Shown here in pieces: positions 43,361 through 54,928 of a stretch of DNA of 64,000 bases. Position numbers and translations under genes: made by a program. Below the pieces are notes generated by a model. That model was not told where the DNA came from and did not search any database. It saw only the letters and a program-made list of their open reading frames with translations. The stretch comes from Pyropia yezoensis (lineage: Eukaryota > Rhodophyta > Bangiophyceae > Bangiales > Bangiaceae), in NCBI GenBank assembly GCA_009829735.1, contig CM020619.1:6934375-6998374 (forward strand), given 5' to 3'. Numbering within the stretch: position 1 is the first letter of the stretch; every line of letters begins with the position of its first letter.

Positions 43361-44852
43361 TCCTGACATACTTTGTTCGACAAGAGCTGGGACCCGAGGA
43401 GTTCATGACGATCGGGTATGGGACCCCGATCGTGGACGACCTGGGACCCCACCTGGACGACGATCGGGAGTCCCAAGCGCCCACATGTGCACACGGCGCC
43501 GTCGGGAGAGGACCGCGGCCGACGGCCACCGGGGCGGTGACCGCCCAGCCCCGGGCAAAAGCCACCGCTGCCGGCCGGCCGGGGGAGGATGGGGCAGGGA
43601 GGCGGCGGCCGGCCGCGCCGCCGCGTGGGCGGCCCCCCGCTGCTACGCGTGGCGCCGTCCAGACGGCGGCCGCCGGCGGGGCGCGGGGCGGGAACGTCCC
43701 GACAATCCCCCCCCCCCCCACGACTCGCCCATCCTCCCCCGCCCCCCCCCCACCGCCGTCGTGGGGTCTGCGTCGGGGCGGCCGACACGGGGCTGCCGCG
43801 GGCGGCGGGGAAAAAAAGAGGAGAGTCAAGGGCGTCTGTCGGGGACATGCCCCCGCTCCGCCCGCCGCCGCTCCCACCACCGCCGCCGGCGCCGCCACAG
43901 CTGCCGCCGCTGCTGCCGCCGCTGCTGCCGCCGCTTTGCGGCACTGCCGGCGCCGCCGGCGCCGTCGCGGCCACCCATAGGCGCGCAGAGGGAAGGGGGC
44001 GTGGGAGGCGCGCGCCGGTGAGGTGCTCCTTTGCCGCCCCCGCTCCCCCTCCCGCCCCCTCCCCACCCCAGGCGAGAGGGGTCTGCTGCCCTGCTACCCC
44101 CGCCGCCAACGTCCGCCCGTCGCTGGGCGGCCTCTGCGGGCGGGCGGGCGGGCGGGCGGGCGGGCAAGCGCCGACGCCCACCGGCCCACACCCAGGCGGG
44201 TGAGGAAGATTGATACGGAGAGGGCGCCATGGCAGTGGTGACGGAGGGGACACGCACACACGGCGGATGATGGAGACGGGGGGGGGGATGGGGGTGGGGG
44301 GGGGAGGTGGTTGGTTTGGTTTGGCTGTTGCGTGCGATTCCGTGCGACCGCCTTTCCCCCCCCCCCTTCTCCCCGTAGATGCCAGGAGGATACACATATG
44401 GGCACCCTGGTGGCGTTGCCTGCCAGGGGTCAATACGCTTGCAACCCTATCCCCCGACGGGCCTGCGCCCCCCCCACCCGCCTTCCCCTCTGCCCCCCAC
44501 CCGCCTTCCCCCCCGCCCCCCCCCCCCCCCTCCAATCACCACTGCACTGCCACGCCGCCGAGGCCACAAGAAGAAAGAAAAACAGATAGACAGAGAAAAG
44601 AAGGAATACGGGGCGCCCAGCCGAGAGAGAGACAAACAGAGAGGAAGAGGACTGGAGCGCGCGAAAAAAGAAGACAAATACAAAGAATACCCAGACGCAA
44701 CCCTCCCCACCCCACCGTGCCTCGCCCCCCCGCGTCCCCCCTCCCAGCATGGCCTGCCGTTGTAGACATAAGCCCCGCGCACGCGCGCGCGCGCGCAGGG
44801 GGGGGGGGGGGGAAGGAGGGGAGGCGGGACAGGGGGGCGCCCCTACCGGCGG
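43361..44852. other. Intergenic 3' of the GARP gene
   Basis: Includes an imperfect palindromic block at 43410-43475 (ACGATCGGG and TGGGACCCC repeated in both orientations), a (GGGC)7 repeat at 44138-44165, a purine-rich A/G tract at 44568-44690 and a (GC)n tract at 44778-44795. No gene seen. Confidence 0.45.
44138..44165. repeat. (GGGC)7 microsatellite
   Basis: Seven GGGC units; could form a G-quadruplex. Confidence 0.85.
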
Positions 44853-45198
44853 CTACCCCAACGGCGGCACTGCCGCGCGGGCGCGGGCGCCCGACGGCGA
44901 CGCCGGCGCCGACGCGCCGCCGCCCGTCTCAGACGCGCCGCCGCTGGCACAGCCGTCCTCCCGGTCGGCGGGCGGCCCGGGGGGGGGCCCCCGCCGCTTG
45001 GCCGCCCCCGCCGCGGGGGACCTCGCCGCCGCCGCGGCAGCGGCGGGGCCCACCCCCGCGTCCGCCGCGGGGCCGGCAGCGGCGGCGGCAGCGGCGGCGG
45101 CGGCCGCCGCTTCGGCCGCCGCCGCCGCGGCGGCAGCCACGGCTGCGGGGGGGGGCGGGGGGGGCAGCAGCGGCGGCAGCAGGGCGGGGAGCGCCACG

Positions 45199-45239
<41 letters not shown>

Positions 45240-45447
45240 TCGGCCTCCGCCGCCGTCGCCGCCACCCCGGCGGCCGCCGCCGCGGCCATCGTGGCCGGCT
45301 GGCCAGCCGCCACCGCCACCGCCACCGCCAACGTCAGTACCGCCGCCGCCGCATCCGCCGCCGGTGCCGCCCCGACGGCCGCCCCCGCGGCCGTCGCGGC
45401 CAGCCGACCACCCGCCGATGACACCCCCACCCCCGCCCCCACTGCCG

Positions 45448-45478
<31 letters not shown>

Positions 45479-45632
45479 GGTCGGCAGGCGGGGCGACGGG
45501 CGGCGGCGGCCGCCGCCGCAGCGCCAGCAGCGGCGGGGTCGGCGGCTGCCGCCCGCGGCGGTCGCGGTCGTCGCCACCGCCACCGCCGCCGCGGCGGCGG
45601 CCGGCGGGGGGGGCAGCGGCGGCGGAGGCCGA

Positions 45633-45668
<36 letters not shown>

Positions 45669-45755
45669 CACAGCCATCAAGGGGGGGTGTTCGTCTCCCC
45701 GCCTCCCCCGGGCGGCAGGCGAGCGGGGCTGCCAGGCGCCCACACCCACCCCGCC

Positions 45756-45786
<31 letters not shown>

Positions 45787-46350
45787 GCCGTCGGATGGGG
45801 CGGCGGGGGTAGGAGCGCCAGCGGACCCGCCGCGGGCGGCAGCACCACTGGCGGCGGCGGTGGGGGTGGCGGGGGTGCGGGGAGGGGTGGGGGAGTGGCC
45901 CCGCGGGCACCCCCCGCCCCCACCCGGTGTGGCGAGTACCCCCGCCAGTGGGGGGGGGGCGGCCGGGGCGTCGGCGGCAGCTGCTCCTCGGCCGCCCCCG
46001 ACGCGACCCCCACCCTGCCGCTGGTGTTGGCGTCGGCGGGGGCAGAGGAGCCGTCCCCGCCGCCGCCGCCACCACCACCGCCACCGCCAGCGCCGCCGCC
46101 ACCAGCGCCGCCGCCACCGCTGCCGCCGCCGTCAGAGCCCCGGCCATGCCGAGACGCGGCGCCCCCCCAACCCCCACCCCCGCCCCGACCGCCACCGGCA
46201 GACGACGCGGGCGGGGATGCCCCATCCCGCCCGCTGCCGCCGGCCGCAGACAGACCGCCGACGGCGCTGCGAGAGGGGGAGAGGGGCCGAGGGGGAGCAG
46301 CCACCCGGCTGCCAGACCCGCCGTTACGGCGGCCGCCGCTCGCGCCCACG

Positions 46351-46394
<44 letters not shown>

Positions 46395-48751
46395 GCCGCC
46401 GCCGCTGCTGCCATCGCCGCCGCGTGGCCCGCCACGGCTGCCGCCGCCGCCGCCGCGGCCGGCGTCCCCGCCCCCACCCCCGGCGGCGGTGCAAGTGCCG
46501 CCAGAGGCGCCGTCGGCGCCCCCGCCGACGCTGCCGGCGCCGCCCGAACCCCCCCCGGTCCCGCCCGCGGCGGTACCGCCCGCGGAACTGCCGCCACCGC
46601 CACCGCCACCACCACCACCTCCGCCGCTGACGCCACCGTCGGCGCCCCCCCCCCGGTCTCCACCGGTGGGAATACCCCCCCCTCTGGCACGATTACGGTC
46701 GCCCTCCCCGCCGCCCCCGCCGTTCCCACCGCCCCCGCCACCCGGGGCGCCCGAGCTGCTGCCGCCTACGGCGAGCCCCCCCCCCCCTCCACCCCCCCCG
46801 CCCCCCCCGCCGCCGCCGCCACCGCCACCGCCGCCGCCACTACCGCCACCCCGTCCATCCCCGTCGCGGCGGAGGCCCTCGCGGTACTTTTGGAGGTGGC
46901 TCGCCACGTTCTCCCGCGTCAGGTGGCGGTTGCTCATGGCGAGCTGGATCTTTTTGGGCACCGCCGCGTCGACGCCGCCCTGCGCATCAATGGCGGCGAG
47001 GAACTCGGCGTGGAGCTCCGTCGTCCACTGCATGCGCCGCCGGCCGCCCGTGGCGCCGGCCAGCTCTCGCCGACGCCGCGACCGCTGCCGTCGCGCCGCA
47101 ACCGACGACGCGTCATTGCCGTCGCCGTCGTCGGGATCACCGTCGAGGCCCCCGCTAAGGCCGCCGCCGTCCGGGCCACCGCCGCCGCCGCCGCCACCGC
47201 CGGCACGGCGGCGTGGGGAGGCGTCACCACCAACACGATCAGTCGCGGCCCCTCCGCGGGAGGGACCGCCCTCACTGGGACGGGAGGAGGAGATGGTCTT
47301 GGCGTGCCGCACCAACCGCGAGCGGTGGCTGCCCTCAGAGGGCATGCTGCCGTCGGCGTCGCCGCCGCCGCCGCCGCCGCCGGTGCGCCAGGCAGCGCCC
47401 GCGTGGCGTCCCCCATCGTCCACTCGGGGCCGCTTGGGCGTCCGCTGGGCCGGGCCATCCCCGTCGACGGTGGAGGGCCCCCCACTGCCACCATACCAGC
47501 GGCCGTCGCGTCCCCCCGATGAGGCCGACAGGGCGGTTTGCTCGTGTGGTAGCCTGGCGCCAACGGTGGCCATCGTGGCGCTCATCGCGGGGTGAGCGTA
47601 GTAGGGAAGGAATGGGGTGTAGCGGGCCGGAACGTAGCCTTTGGGCCATCCCCCCGCGGGGGGCGGCGCACCACCGGGGCCACCCCCACCGGGGACACCT
47701 GGATGGCCCATCATACCAGGGGCAGGGAGCGCCACCCCCCCGTCCGCGGCACCGGCCGCCCCTGGTGGTGGGGGTGGCGGGTGGCCCGATGACGCGGCGG
47801 CCGCCGCGGCCAGCAGGTAGGGAGGCAGGACCCCGTGGGGTGGCTGCCCCCCCTCGACGCCATGCGGAAGCGCCCCCGGCGGCCCTTCCCCCTCCGGCAC
47901 AGCAGGCCGGCCGGCCGCCCCCCCCGTGGCGTGTCGCAGCAGCGCTTCCGCGGCTGCGTGACGCGATAGCAGCGGGTGCCCCGCTAGGTCCTGCCCCCCG
48001 CCTTCCCCAGGACGAGGGGGCAGCAGGCGACCGCCCAGGAGCACCCCAGGGGGCGGATGACCAGTCCCCCCGCCCCCACTCCCGGCGCTGCCCCCAGCCG
48101 CAAGCAGAAGAGTCGCGGCCTGCTGCTGCTGCTGCTGCTGTTGTTGTTGCTGCAGGACCACCATATGCGCTGGTGTCAGCCCCGCCAACTGCGTCGCCGT
48201 CCGTCCCGGTACTTGCCCCGGAACCAGCCCCCCCACCTGTGCGGGTGCCAGCCCAGCCAAGAGGGTTGACTGGTTGCCCGGGGGGAGGCCCCCCATGTCT
48301 GGCAAGGACCCGTAGTACGCCCCATACGGGTGCGCACCATAGTGTGCAGGCATGGCGAGGCCTCCACCCCTCCCTGTACGGTACGGGTCGCCGGCAAGGC
48401 CATAGAGCGTGGGGTAGCCGTAGAGCCCCAAGGGGGACATCCCGGGCTGGGGTGGCGGGTAGCCGCTCGCTGCAGCGGCCGCGGCGGCCGCCGCCACCGC
48501 CGCGGCGTAGGATGGGTGGGACTCTGGCGCGCCCGACCCGCCAGTGCCGCCGCCGGCGGCGCCGCTCCCCGTCCCCACTCCTCCCCCCGGGTCGCCCAGA
48601 CCGCGCAACGCCGCTGCCGCCCGCAGTTGCTCCATCTGCGCCAGGTGCGCGGCTTGCTGCATCTGTATGTGGGTGGCCTGCATGGCCACCGCGGCCGCGG
48701 CGGCATGCTGCTCCTGCTGCTGCGCGGCCGCCGCCGCTGCCGCCACCGCTG

Positions 48752-48795
<44 letters not shown>

Positions 48796-49418
48796 AGGCA
48801 GAGGGCGGCCGCTCCCGCGGGACCAAGCGCAAAGGCACCAGGCGAGGAGTCCACGCCAGTCTCACCACCGGAGCCCCTGCCTCCTGTCGGTGGCGGAAGC
48901 ATCTGCAGGGGGGCGTAGCCGTACTGCAGCACGCCAGGGTGGGGGGCGCCCAAGGGAGGGGGGTACCCATATGCCGCGCGGCCGTCAAAAGGCGCGTAAG
49001 CGGGCGAGGCGCCGCCGCCAGGCGGGGGAAGGGGCGGGGCAGTGACGGGCAGACCGCCCGATGCGGCGGCGGCCGCCTGCGCCGTGCCAGCTGTCTGCGC
49101 CGCTGCCGCTGCCGCTGCTGCCGCCGCCTCCTGAACTGGCGGCCGCACAGCTACCTGCGGTAGCAGCTGCTGCTGCTGAAGCTGCTGGTGCTGCAAAAGT
49201 TGCTGTTGATGCTGCTGCTCCTGTGGTGAGAGTTGCTGGTGGCGTTGCAGTGCCTCAGCCGTATCTCGTGGCGAGGCCGCTACAACCCGGCGATGGCGGT
49301 CCCTCACATCCCCGCCGTCCACGGCGCCCCCGGGGGAGACGGCTTGTCCCCAAGCAGGCACAATCGCTGCCGCTGTTGTCACTGCCGCACTCCCTCCTGC
49401 TCCCCCGCCCGCACCCAA
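44853..49418 (-). CDS. GARP-family (G2-like / B-motif) transcription factor, Gln-rich
   Basis: The open frame has 1,521 codons. The diagnostic part is a single Myb-like GARP domain at about residues 793-852: [28 protein letters not shown], then [17 protein letters not shown], matching the B-motif of plant GOLDEN2-like and type-B response-regulator proteins. These bind DNA in the nucleus and control transcription. There is no receiver domain in the frame, so it is not a typical type-B regulator. The N-terminal half has Gln-rich activation-like tracts (Q-rich at about 58-84, a 14-Gln run at about 209-222 from CTG/CAG repeats, another at about 425-435). A likely nuclear signal PKRPRVDD lies at about residue 660. 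After the domain the frame is Gly-rich, encoded by GGC repeats for about 670 codons; the true stop or an intron may come sooner. The start at 49418 is the first Met of the open frame and is unproven. Confidence 0.75.
48752..48794. repeat. (CTG)14 repeat encoding polyGln
   Basis: Reads CAG on the coding (minus) strand and gives a 14-Gln run in the GARP protein. Likely length-variable. Confidence 0.9.
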
Positions 49419-51340
49419 CCCTCCACCCGCCCTGCTCCTACTGGGGGCACCCCCCCCCCCCTGCCCCCCGCTCCGCCCCCACCTGCTGCCTCCCCGTCGC
49501 CTTGAAACCCCCCATCGCCCACCCCCCGCAACCTCATTGACTCGCCCGTGGCACGGTGTGGCGGCGACGGCGGCTGCGGCAGCAGCGGCGCCTGACGCCG
49601 GTGGTCATCCACGCGGGGCCGCTTCCGCCCACCCCCACCACCGCCCTGACCGCCCAGCGGCCAGTCGGCCGATCGGCGGTGGGTTGGCACACCCCGCCGG
49701 TCAGCGCCGGCCGTGCCCTCCGTGGTGTCCGCCGTGATTGCAGCGGGAAGGGGCGGCGGCGAAAGCGACCGAAGGGAGTGGCTGGGGTGGCTGTCGGCGG
49801 CAGAGGCGATGGCAGAGAAGGGGGCGGCCAGGGGGGGGGGCAGGGGGGGGGGGCGAGAGTGCCAGCGGATGGGACGGTGGCGGCGAGGGGGATGGTGGCG
49901 GCGGGGGGGGGGTGGTGGTGGTGGCGGGAGGGGAGGGGAGGGGTCCCGTGGCGGCTGGCACACCCCGAGGGAGGCGGAGCGTCCCGCGGTGGCGGTGGCG
50001 ACGCGCCAGCAGCCGCGTAGGTGGGGGTCGCGGGCGCCTGGACAGTCCGCGCGCCACCCACCCCGGCGCCCCCTCCAAAACACATGTGGAGGAGGTGGGC
50101 GCGTGGTGGCGGCCGCAGTGCCTCCGCGGGCGGGGGCGAGAGTGAGCCTCCCCGTCGTCCCGCCTGTGCGTTCCCCCCCCCCAGGGCCGCCAGCGGGCCA
50201 TGGCGGCGGATCCGCTTGGATATTTATGGGATGTTTTGAGTCTTTTAGAGCGTGCCGACAAGTGTCGGCCCACCGAGGCGGCGGGATGGGCCACTGCGGC
50301 CAGTCATTGGCTGCCGGCCCATGGGGTCGTGCCTCACGGAACAAGGTTCTGACGTTCTTGGAAAAAATCCGAGCAGGGCAGTGTCTTCATCTCAAAATTG
50401 TAGCCGGTGGCTCTCCGAGGGTTGATGGGGATTGTTGCACCGACAACGCCTCGGTGGCATATGTCATTTGGATGACGGCCCAGCGACGATGGGGCGGCGG
50501 AGCGTGGTCCGAGATCCCGCAAAGAGAGGCGAGAGCCCATGGAACCAAGGCGCCTCTCCTCGACGCCAAGAAGTAAAAAAGAGAGGAGCAGGACGTTGAT
50601 TGGCGACGAGGTCTACCCGCTCGGCCTCGCGCAAGCCAGCTTTCATGTTTGTCACAGAATCGCTTCGCAAGATCCTCGTAACTACTGGTTCCAAATTCAT
50701 CTCAGATAAGGGACACAACATCTGCGAGAGGATCTCAGCAAGATCTCGACAAAAGCGCGACACGTACGTAAATATATGGTGCGTGTCAACCCATCACTGG
50801 GATGCGCCCTGGACGTGATTGGGAGCGTGATCAGACAGTAAGTTGACGTGTAAATATAGTACTGTACATGACCGCAGCAGGAGGGAGTTAGTCTGGGCAG
50901 GAGAGGTAGTTGAAATCTCAGGAAACGCTTTCTCAATACTACACGTCCTAAGATCAAGTCCAACCGTACCAGTCTCATCTCAGTCAAGTCGATGACGAAG
51001 AGAGGTGCATACAAGTCATCCTATCCATTGATCTACTCTCGACCTGACGCATGCTGGATACTCCTATCGCTTCGCGCGCAACATCTCGCCGGATCGGAAC
51101 CTGACGAATGCCCGAGCCCGGAACGCCCGGGTGTCGGATCTAAGCGCGTCCCGCCGCGTTCGGACAGCCCGGCGTCGTGTCGGGGCGTTTCTCGGGAGCG
51201 CATTCAGGACGTTCTGTGCAACCGAACCGTGAGTGCTGGATTGTGACATCATTGCCGCATGCTTACATCAGAGATGCTCCCGAGGACAGAATACGTCATG
51301 TTCTCTGCTCTGGTGCACTCTTTACGGCATTCCGTGATAG
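49419..51340. other. 5' side of the GARP gene and intergenic
   Basis: 49419-50200 is G/C-rich with open frames. A minus-strand peptide at about 49590-49640 repeats the KRPRVDD signal seen in the GARP protein, so this may be an upstream exon or an internal duplication. 50200-51340 is of lower GC and holds only short ORFs, with no RNA gene or repeat seen. Confidence 0.35.
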
Positions 51341-52107
51341 ATGCGATGTCTCATTGAGAGGGTTTCCTGGGCGTTTCCTGGCAAGCAATGTGCGTTTCCA
51401 GGGCCAACTAACCAGCATAAAAACCGGGTTATTGTCCGCAGAGAACGCGAATCACGACCGCGCCCGTCCGCAATGGCATCGACGCGGCCGCCCCCCAAAC
51501 GGCCGACACGACGGCGGCCGCGACCGCGGAGGCGACCGCGTCGTCCCCAAAGGCGCTGGTGTAAGGATTTCCCTTCTAATCCCATGCCTCATACCTAAGG
51601 GATATTATCTGGGACCTCTTCTTACAGATCCTGCCGAACCAACTCCTGGCAACATGGATCAATTCCTTGTATTGTGGGGCATGACGCGGTGTACCTTCCA
51701 GACTCAAGATGAGTCAGCCACTGTCTCACGGTGTCTGCTGGCCGCACGACAGCAGCCATCGACAACCCATCATGGCCTGTCGAAAGGCGCCTGTAAGGAT
51801 TTCCCCCCTAATCCCATGCCTCATACCTAAGGGATACTATCTGGGACCTCTCCTTACAGATCCTGCCGAACCAACTTCTGGCAACATGGATCAATTCCTT
51901 GTATTGTGGGGCATGACGCGGTGTACCTTCCAGACTCAAGATGAGTCAGCCGCTGTCTCACGGTGTCTGCTGGCCGCACGACAGCAGCCATCGACAACCC
52001 ATCATGGCCTGTCGAAAGGCGCCACCGCCAGCACCCATGACAAGCCACATCTGCCACAGCTGGCGAGTCCGTTAGAATGTCCTCGCTGCAGCATTGCAGC
52101 CATGTGA
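51341..52107 (+). CDS. Possible small three-exon gene with duplicated exon
   Basis: Model from splice signals: exon 1 is 51341-51560, intron 51561-51627, exon 2 is 51628-51792, intron 51793-51859, and exon 3 is 51860-52107. Both introns are 67 bp, start GTAAGG and end CTTACAG, and the frame is kept throughout (each junction after the first codon base), giving about 210 residues. Exon 2 and the start of exon 3 encode nearly the same 55 residues (GNMDQFLVLWGMTRCTFQTQ). Exon 1 has a Pro/Arg-rich basic stretch (MASTRPPPKRPTRRRPRP), and the Met at 51473 is an alternative start. The family is unknown. Alternatively the 67-bp units are tiny repeats, since their ends are complementary (TGTAAGGA/TCCTTACA). 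Confidence 0.35.
51561..52024 (+). repeat. 232-bp tandem duplication (two copies)
   Basis: 51561-51792 and 51793-52024 differ at only a few bases. Each unit contains the 67-bp intron-like segment and the 165-bp exon-like segment. Confidence 0.9.
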
Positions 52108-52190
52108 CTGGCTAGCCGGCTGGAAGATTCGGTCTACTCGATCGAGCCGTTCTTACACGCCTCTCGGACTTTCGGACCGACTAGCGTCTG
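52020..52190 (+). repeat. 171-bp direct repeat, left copy
   Basis: About 90% identical to 52639-52809 (starts CGCCACCG, ends GCGTCTG). It covers the end of the possible small gene. Confidence 0.85.
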
Positions 52191-52638
52191 GGGCCGGCTG
52201 GGACGGCGCACTAGGCGCCGCACGCCGGACCCCTTCGTTTGGGGCAAACTGGGGCTGCACTCCTTTCGTGCGCACGCCCGCCCATGCTTTGTTCTGAGAG
52301 CCGTGCTTTGTTTTTGGGCCGTTTTGTGCCTACCGGCGGCGCGACGGGGAAATGCATGCTTTGGGGCACCTCGGGTGCCCCGACGCGAGTATATAGTGCG
52401 TGGGGGTCGGCGCCACCGGGGGAGACCGGAGGGGCAACCACAGACACAGACCAAAGAGCACCTTAACCCTTTGAACCCCTCTCGATCACCACCGACGTCG
52501 CGTCGTCTTCTTCCCCCAGACCCCCCACGGTCACCATCTGCATCCTCTTCCCCGCACCCTGTCGCCCTATTGGCTGGCACGGGTCGCTGACATCACGAGT
52601 ACGTTGAGGGCTGCCCAAGTGTGGGTGGTTCCTCACAG
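52191..52638 (+). promoter_or_regulatory. 448-bp promoter-like block between direct repeats
   Basis: Contains a TATA-like GAGTATATAGTGC (about 52387-52399), then ACCTTAACCCTTTGAACCCC and a C/T-rich tract. The same order (TATA, CCTTTGAACCC, CGACGTC, GTCTTCTTC) recurs at 53330-54690, where it is split by an insertion. It looks like an LTR or promoter module of a repeat family. No ORF of note. Confidence 0.35.
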
Positions 52639-52809
52639 CGCCACCGTCAGCACCCTTGACGAGCCACATCTGCCACAGCTAGCGAGTCCGTTAGAACATC
52701 CTCGCTGCAGCATTGCAGCGATGTAACTGGCTAGCCGGCTGGCAGATTCGGTCGACTCGATCGAACCGTTCTTACACGCCTCTCGGACCTTCGGACCGAC
52801 TGGCGTCTG
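52639..52809 (+). repeat. 171-bp direct repeat, right copy
   Basis: Copy of 52020-52190. It is preceded by CCTCACAG, which could be a splice acceptor or the end of an inserted unit. Confidence 0.85.
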
Positions 52810-53421
52810 TGTAAGGTTTCGACCCTTACTTGATCCAATTCGGTCGTCAAGCTACTGATGTCATGCTAACTACATCCGTACTTGATCCGTGATCTTCGTC
52901 GGACCGCATCCTGTGGATTCTAGATTCTTCCAAAAGCTTCGAACGCCTTCCGGATGAATCTTGAATCCCCCAAAGATCATCCACGAATATGCTTTGACAC
53001 GTGGCAGGATGCGTGGCTTACAGTGGCCCTGGGACCCCTCCAGAGGGCCCATTATGGAAGGCCAATAATGGTGCTGGAATTGCCATAGCTCGACGGGAAC
53101 CAATAGTATCGCATATCCCGTTTCCAGCCTCTGGGACAACGTTCGGGAGCGTGTAACGTGCTTACCAGTAGTATGCAAGAACGATCTTGCAAGTAGCCCA
53201 CCCCCTCAGATTGACCCTTCTGAGAGGGGGGTGTGCCGCGACGAGTGCTGACCTGCGTTTTCGGACCACCTGGTGTGGCAAACAAGAGGGACTACGCCAA
53301 GGGCCCTGTGAGCGACCCGAGGGGTGTGCCAGAGGGTATAAAAGCGTGCGTGCCTGCGACCGAGGGTGGAGAACGGAGGGAGGGCTCAAGCCCATTGACA
53401 TAAACACCTTTGAACCCTAGC
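52810..53421 (+). promoter_or_regulatory. LTR- or promoter-like region with TATAAAAG
   Basis: No gene. A canonical TATAAAAG sits at 53337-53344, followed about 60 bp later by AACACCTTTGAACCCTAG, matching the element at 52460. The stretch is interrupted at 53422 by an insertion, and the apparent continuation starts at 54625. Confidence 0.4.
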
Positions 53422-54624
53422 GTCTATTCTACTGACAGCATCATTTGATCCTAAAAGGATCAAATGATCCTCTTTTTCACCCCCTGTTTACTCTTACTTC
53501 CCGACGTCGCCTGCTCGTTTTGACAACAGAAATGGACTCAGCGGTGGCCGGTTACCCTTGGGCGAGCTTGAGAGCATCTCATTCAAATGAGAACACATGG
53601 TCAGGCGAGCTTTTGTGCGCGCTTCTGCGTCACGCCAATGGACGTGAACGGACCTCCGGTGCGCCCCATGAGCACGGCAACCGCCCCCACCGCCCTCCGT
53701 CGCGTTCTCGCACTGCTCTCAACTGGATGCGTCCCCCGCCCTCCCCCCCCCTCCCCCACCCCTGCTCTGCTTTCCTCCGCACCCCCCTCGGACCTCCCTT
53801 TCCCCTACTCCCCCCGCATCCCCCCTCCATGTAAACCTGCCTCGTTTTCTTTGTGGTCGGCAGCAGCGGTAGCGGACGCAGCAGCGGCAGCGTCCGCGGC
53901 AGTGGCTGTGGCTGCGGAGGTGGCGGTGGCGGCGGCACGAGCAGCGGCGGCGGCGGTGTCGGCAGTGGTCCCCCCCCCCCCCCACGGGGGGGCCTCCGCT
54001 CCCTCGGGGCGCTGCTGGTGGGGGCGCGTTCGCCCGGCGCCGTCGTCGGCATTTTGGTGCCCGCCATTGTCTGCTGCAGCCGGCGCGGCCGCCGACCACA
54101 GGGGCGGCGGCGGCCGCGGTGGCCGCACCCCCGTCGTGGCAGCGGCGCTGTGCGGAGACGCGGCGCGGCCGTGGCGGGCCGGGGAGCATGTTGTGGGGGG
54201 CGCAGGGCGACTGCGTCTGCGACGGCCGCCGCTGCGGCCGTACACTCCCACGCGTTCAGGCAGTCGTCATGGGCACGGGCGGAGGGGGGTTCCGCTCGCA
54301 CCCCAACCGCGCGCGCGGCGGGGGGCAGCCGCGGCGGTGGGGCGGGAGGTGGCTGCTCGCGCTGCTCCCGCCCGCTGCCCCAATGCCCCGCACAGGGGCG
54401 CGGGGGCAGGTCCTACTTGCGGTGGCGCGTCGCTGCCCTGCCCGTGATGAGCTATAGAGCACTCTGTTCCTCCGTCTTTTCTGGACGTGAACAGGACCGG
54501 AGTGACTTCGTAGGTACCAAAAAAGCCCAAATCGTGCTCTCAGGTGCCGCAAACGGCGATTTCTGAGAGGATCAAATGATCCTCGCGCGAGGATCATTTG
54601 ATCCTTTGGCACAGTAGAATAGAC
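53422..54624. mobile_element. 1.2-kb insertion with inverted ends and nested palindromes
   Basis: Ends are 13-bp inverted repeats GTCTATTCTACTG (53422-53434) and its complement (54612-54624). Next to the left end is a hairpin ATTTGATCCT-aaa-AGGATCAAAT (53443-53465). Next to the right end is a perfect 38-bp palindrome built from the same AGGATCAAAT unit (54568-54605). The inner DNA (53700-54440) is GC-rich low complexity like the host genome and encodes no credible protein. It appears inserted in an LTR- or promoter-like sequence. No obvious target duplication. Confidence 0.6.
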
Positions 54625-54928
54625 ACCAGAACCCGAGAACGACCGACGTCAAGCTCATCCCCTTCGCACCCGTCTTCTTCGCGGACGTCTTCTTCGCGCG
54701 CACGTGTTGCACCGACCGACACTGAGTAGGTTATCCGCCGTCGTACCGCGCGTGCGTTGAGGGTGGGCGTAGGGTGGCGAGCGAGGGACCGTGCGAGCAC
54801 GAGTGTGCGGTCGCGGACGGCGCTTCGCTACGCTTCACCTTACATTTGGTAGCTTCAGGTAGTTTCCTACCCTGCGTGCGTGCGTGCATGCGCCCCCGAT
54901 ACCGAGCGCTTCTGCGCGGTAAGGCAGC
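54625..54928. other. Continuation of the interrupted LTR-like region
   Basis: GACCGACGTC and CGTCTTCTTCGCGG match the order seen near 52490-52515. No gene. Ends where the Ty3 LTR begins. Confidence 0.35.

Noticed and set aside
44749-47595. 948-codon plus-strand ORF opposite the GARP gene
   Set aside because: Pro/Ala/Arg strings made by GCC repeats. The minus strand carries the recognisable DNA-binding domain, so this is an antisense shadow.
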